The notes beneath the pieces are model-generated. The model had not been told where the DNA came from and did not search any database. It saw only the letters and a list, made by a program, of their open reading frames with translations. The position numbers were made by a program, and so were the translations under genes. From an uncultured Porphyromonas sp. (GTDB lineage Bacteria > Bacteroidota > Bacteroidia > Bacteroidales > Porphyromonadaceae), in contig CAMPUN010000096.1 of the NCBI GenBank assembly GCA_946997275.1, forward strand, positions 1 through 5,652: a stretch of DNA of 5,652 nucleotides, given 5' to 3'. Shown here in pieces: positions 4,102-5,652 of this stretch; position 1 is the stretch's first letter, and every line of letters starts with the position of its first letter.

Positions 4102-5652
4102 TTACTTATTCTTATATAGGTGTACCCCGTCGGTACGGTAGCGGTCGTCCTCCTCGAGGAGCTTCTGCAGGATCGGGAGCAAAGCTTTCGTCTTGACCCC
4201 TAGCCTTTTGGCTAAGTCCCGTAAAGTAGGCGACGGCTCCTCCATTTGCTCTAAAAGAGCTTTGAGTCGCGCCTCCAGAGTCCCTTCGCTACGCTGGGAA
4301 CGCGCTTTACGGGCTAGGCAAAGGTCACAGCGTCCGCACGGCTCAGCCAGCTCCTCGCCAAAGTAGTGTAGGAGCATCGCCTGTCGGCAGCCCTGCTGAC
4401 TGTCGAGGTATGCGATCGTAGCGGCGAGTCGCTTGGTCATCGCTTCCTTGCGCAGCTCGTACACTTCGGGGGGTATGAGGAAGTGATGCTTGCGCTCCCG
4501 CCGTGTGTAGAAGAGGATACGGGGCAAGCGCTTGCGCGGGATATAGTGAATGATGCCTCGCTGGCTCATCCGGACCAAGCTCTCGTAAACCGCCTCCCCC
4601 GTCAGGCGGGTCTGTATGGAGAGGGTACGCTCGTCGATGAAGACGTAATCGGCAAAGAGTCCCGAGTAGTTTCTCAAGACAGCTCGTAGCACCTTGTCAT
4701 CTTGGGCGGACAAGCCTCGGATGTAGTATAGCTCCTCTCTAGAGACCTCCACGATGAGTCGTGAGCGTGCCTCGTCAAGGAGTAGCTCCCAGGCGCCTGC
4801 CAACTCGAGGATATGCAGGGCGCTCAAGCTCCGTATCGGGTGCAGATGCTCCGTCCGCACAAACGCCTCGAGGTCTATCTCGTAGCTACGCTCCATGCCC
4901 TCGCCGAGGCCAATGCCAAGGTAGCTGTAAAGGGTGTCGTACACATCACGAATGTAAGCTTTGTCGGGAAATTCGTTTTGCACTCGCTGCAGGAGCATCC
5001 CACGATCCCGACGCTCGTATAGCACCACGGCAAAGGCGCGCTCTCCGTCACGTCCCGCACGTCCAGCCTCTTGGAAGTATTCCTCCAGAGCCACGGGCAT
5101 ACTCCAATGCACGACGAGACGCACATCGGGTTTGTCTATACCCATGCCGAAAGCATTGGTGCAGACCATCACGCGCACCTCGCCAGCCATCCAAGCGTTT
5201 TGCTTGATCTCTCGCTCTGCGTGGGTCAGCCCCGCATGGTAGTAGTGTGCCGAGATGCCAGTCTCCTGCAGCATCTCAGCCAGCTCTTGCGTCTTCTTGC
5301 GATTGCGACAGTAGACGATCGCGCTGCCACTTGTCGAGGCGAGGATATGGAGGAGCTCCGTCGCCTTGTCCGTCGTAGGACGTACGATATACTGCAGGTT
5401 GTCCCGTGCGAAAGAGCTACTGATGACATGCGGCTCACGAAAGCTAAGGCGCGCCATCACGTCGGCGACAACCTCTGGCGTAGCGGTCGCTGTGAGCGCT
5501 AGGAGTGGCACGGCGGGGTAGTAGCGACGTATCTCTGCGATCTTTAGATAACTGGGGCGGAAGTCGTAGCCCCACTGCGAGATACAGTGACACTCGTCCA
5601 CCACGATCAGCCGTATCGGTAGCTCGGGCAGACAGGCGAGGAAGAGTGGCGA
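4102..5652 (-). CDS. recQ: RecQ-family ATP-dependent DNA helicase, N-terminus beyond the window
   Basis: The frame stays open to the right edge, so 516 C-terminal residues are visible and perhaps 100-130 are missing, including the Walker A motif. The visible part begins SPLFLACLPELPIRLIVVDE. Motifs seen: II, DECH (residues 19-22); III, LTATATP (53-59); IV, IVYCRNRKKT; V, TNAFGMGIDKPDVR; VI, QEAGRAGRDG (194-203). The family unwinds DNA 3' to 5' in repair and recombination. A four-Cys zinc site follows at 422, 439, 442 and 445 (GCRQAMLLHYFGE then PCGRCDLC). It sits 218 residues after motif VI, against about 50 in E. coli RecQ. The insert contains a likely winged-helix segment. The 70-residue tail looks like a small helical or winged-helix unit, and no HRDC domain is recognisable. 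It therefore resembles a shorter Bacteroidetes RecQ paralogue; the symbol is family-level. A GTG at 5602-5604 is internal, inside motif II, and is not the start. The gene leads a likely two-gene unit with ispE. Confidence 0.93.
   Translation of the reverse strand, partial: SPLFLACLPELPIRLIVVDECHCISQWGYDFRPSYLKIAEIRRYYPAVPLLALTATATPEVVADVMARLSFREPHVISSSFARDNLQYIVRPTTDKATELLHILASTSGSAIVYCRNRKKTQELAEMLQETGISAHYYHAGLTHAEREIKQNAWMAGEVRVMVCTNAFGMGIDKPDVRLVVHWSMPVALEEYFQEAGRAGRDGERAFAVVLYERRDRGMLLQRVQNEFPDKAYIRDVYDTLYSYLGIGLGEGMERSYEIDLEAFVRTEHLHPIRSLSALHILELAGAWELLLDEARSRLIVEVSREELYYIRGLSAQDDKVLRAVLRNYSGLFADYVFIDERTLSIQTRLTGEAVYESLVRMSQRGIIHYIPRKRLPRILFYTRRERKHHFLIPPEVYELRKEAMTKRLAATIAYLDSQQGCRQAMLLHYFGEELAEPCGRCDLCLARKARSQRSEGTLEARLKALLEQMEEPSPTLRDLAKRLGVKTKALLPILQKLLEEDDRYRTDGVHLYKNK

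Noticed and set aside
5602..5604. GTG as the start of a 500-residue helicase
   Set aside because: The codon lies within motif II (IVVDECH), and the frame continues upstream to the window edge with family-typical sequence, so it is an internal Val.

Overview
The window looks like chromosomal DNA of a Bacteroidales bacterium, most likely Porphyromonas. The evidence is a surface protein with a type IX secretion C-terminal sorting domain, 21-residue LxC-type leucine-rich repeats of a kind common in that group, TAnnTTTG-type promoter boxes, and little use of Shine-Dalgarno sites. The genus call is inference; no rRNA or other marker is present.

All three genes lie on the minus strand, so transcription runs from right to left. 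The right end holds a RecQ-family DNA helicase, open at the window edge and missing its N-terminus (4102-5652). It is followed after 19 bases by ispE, the CDP-ME kinase of the non-mevalonate isoprenoid pathway (3231-4082). The pair is probably one transcription unit. A gene-free stretch of 541 bases (2690-3230) follows. It carries the probable promoter and structured leader of the next gene, plus a 281-base block bounded by imperfect 21-base inverted repeats and filled with small palindromes. Then comes a 788-residue secreted leucine-rich-repeat protein (323-2689): signal peptide, 14 perfectly phased 21-residue repeats, three InlB B-like domains and a C-terminal sorting domain. A strong, probably bidirectional hairpin terminator (282-322) abuts its stop codon. 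Positions 1-281 hold no gene, but contain two more palindromes in inverted orientation and a promoter-like box facing off the left edge.

The helicase (DNA repair) and the kinase (isoprenoid precursors) are housekeeping genes with no evident functional link. The repeat protein is an accessory, surface-exposed product. The most unusual signal is a family of roughly 40-50-base palindromic elements with covarying stems. They occur on both sides of the surface-protein gene, and one pair is an exact 31-base inverted match. I see no CRISPR array, tRNA, rRNA or transposase, and nothing that amounts to a new enzymatic system; the non-coding repeat family is the best candidate for something undescribed.
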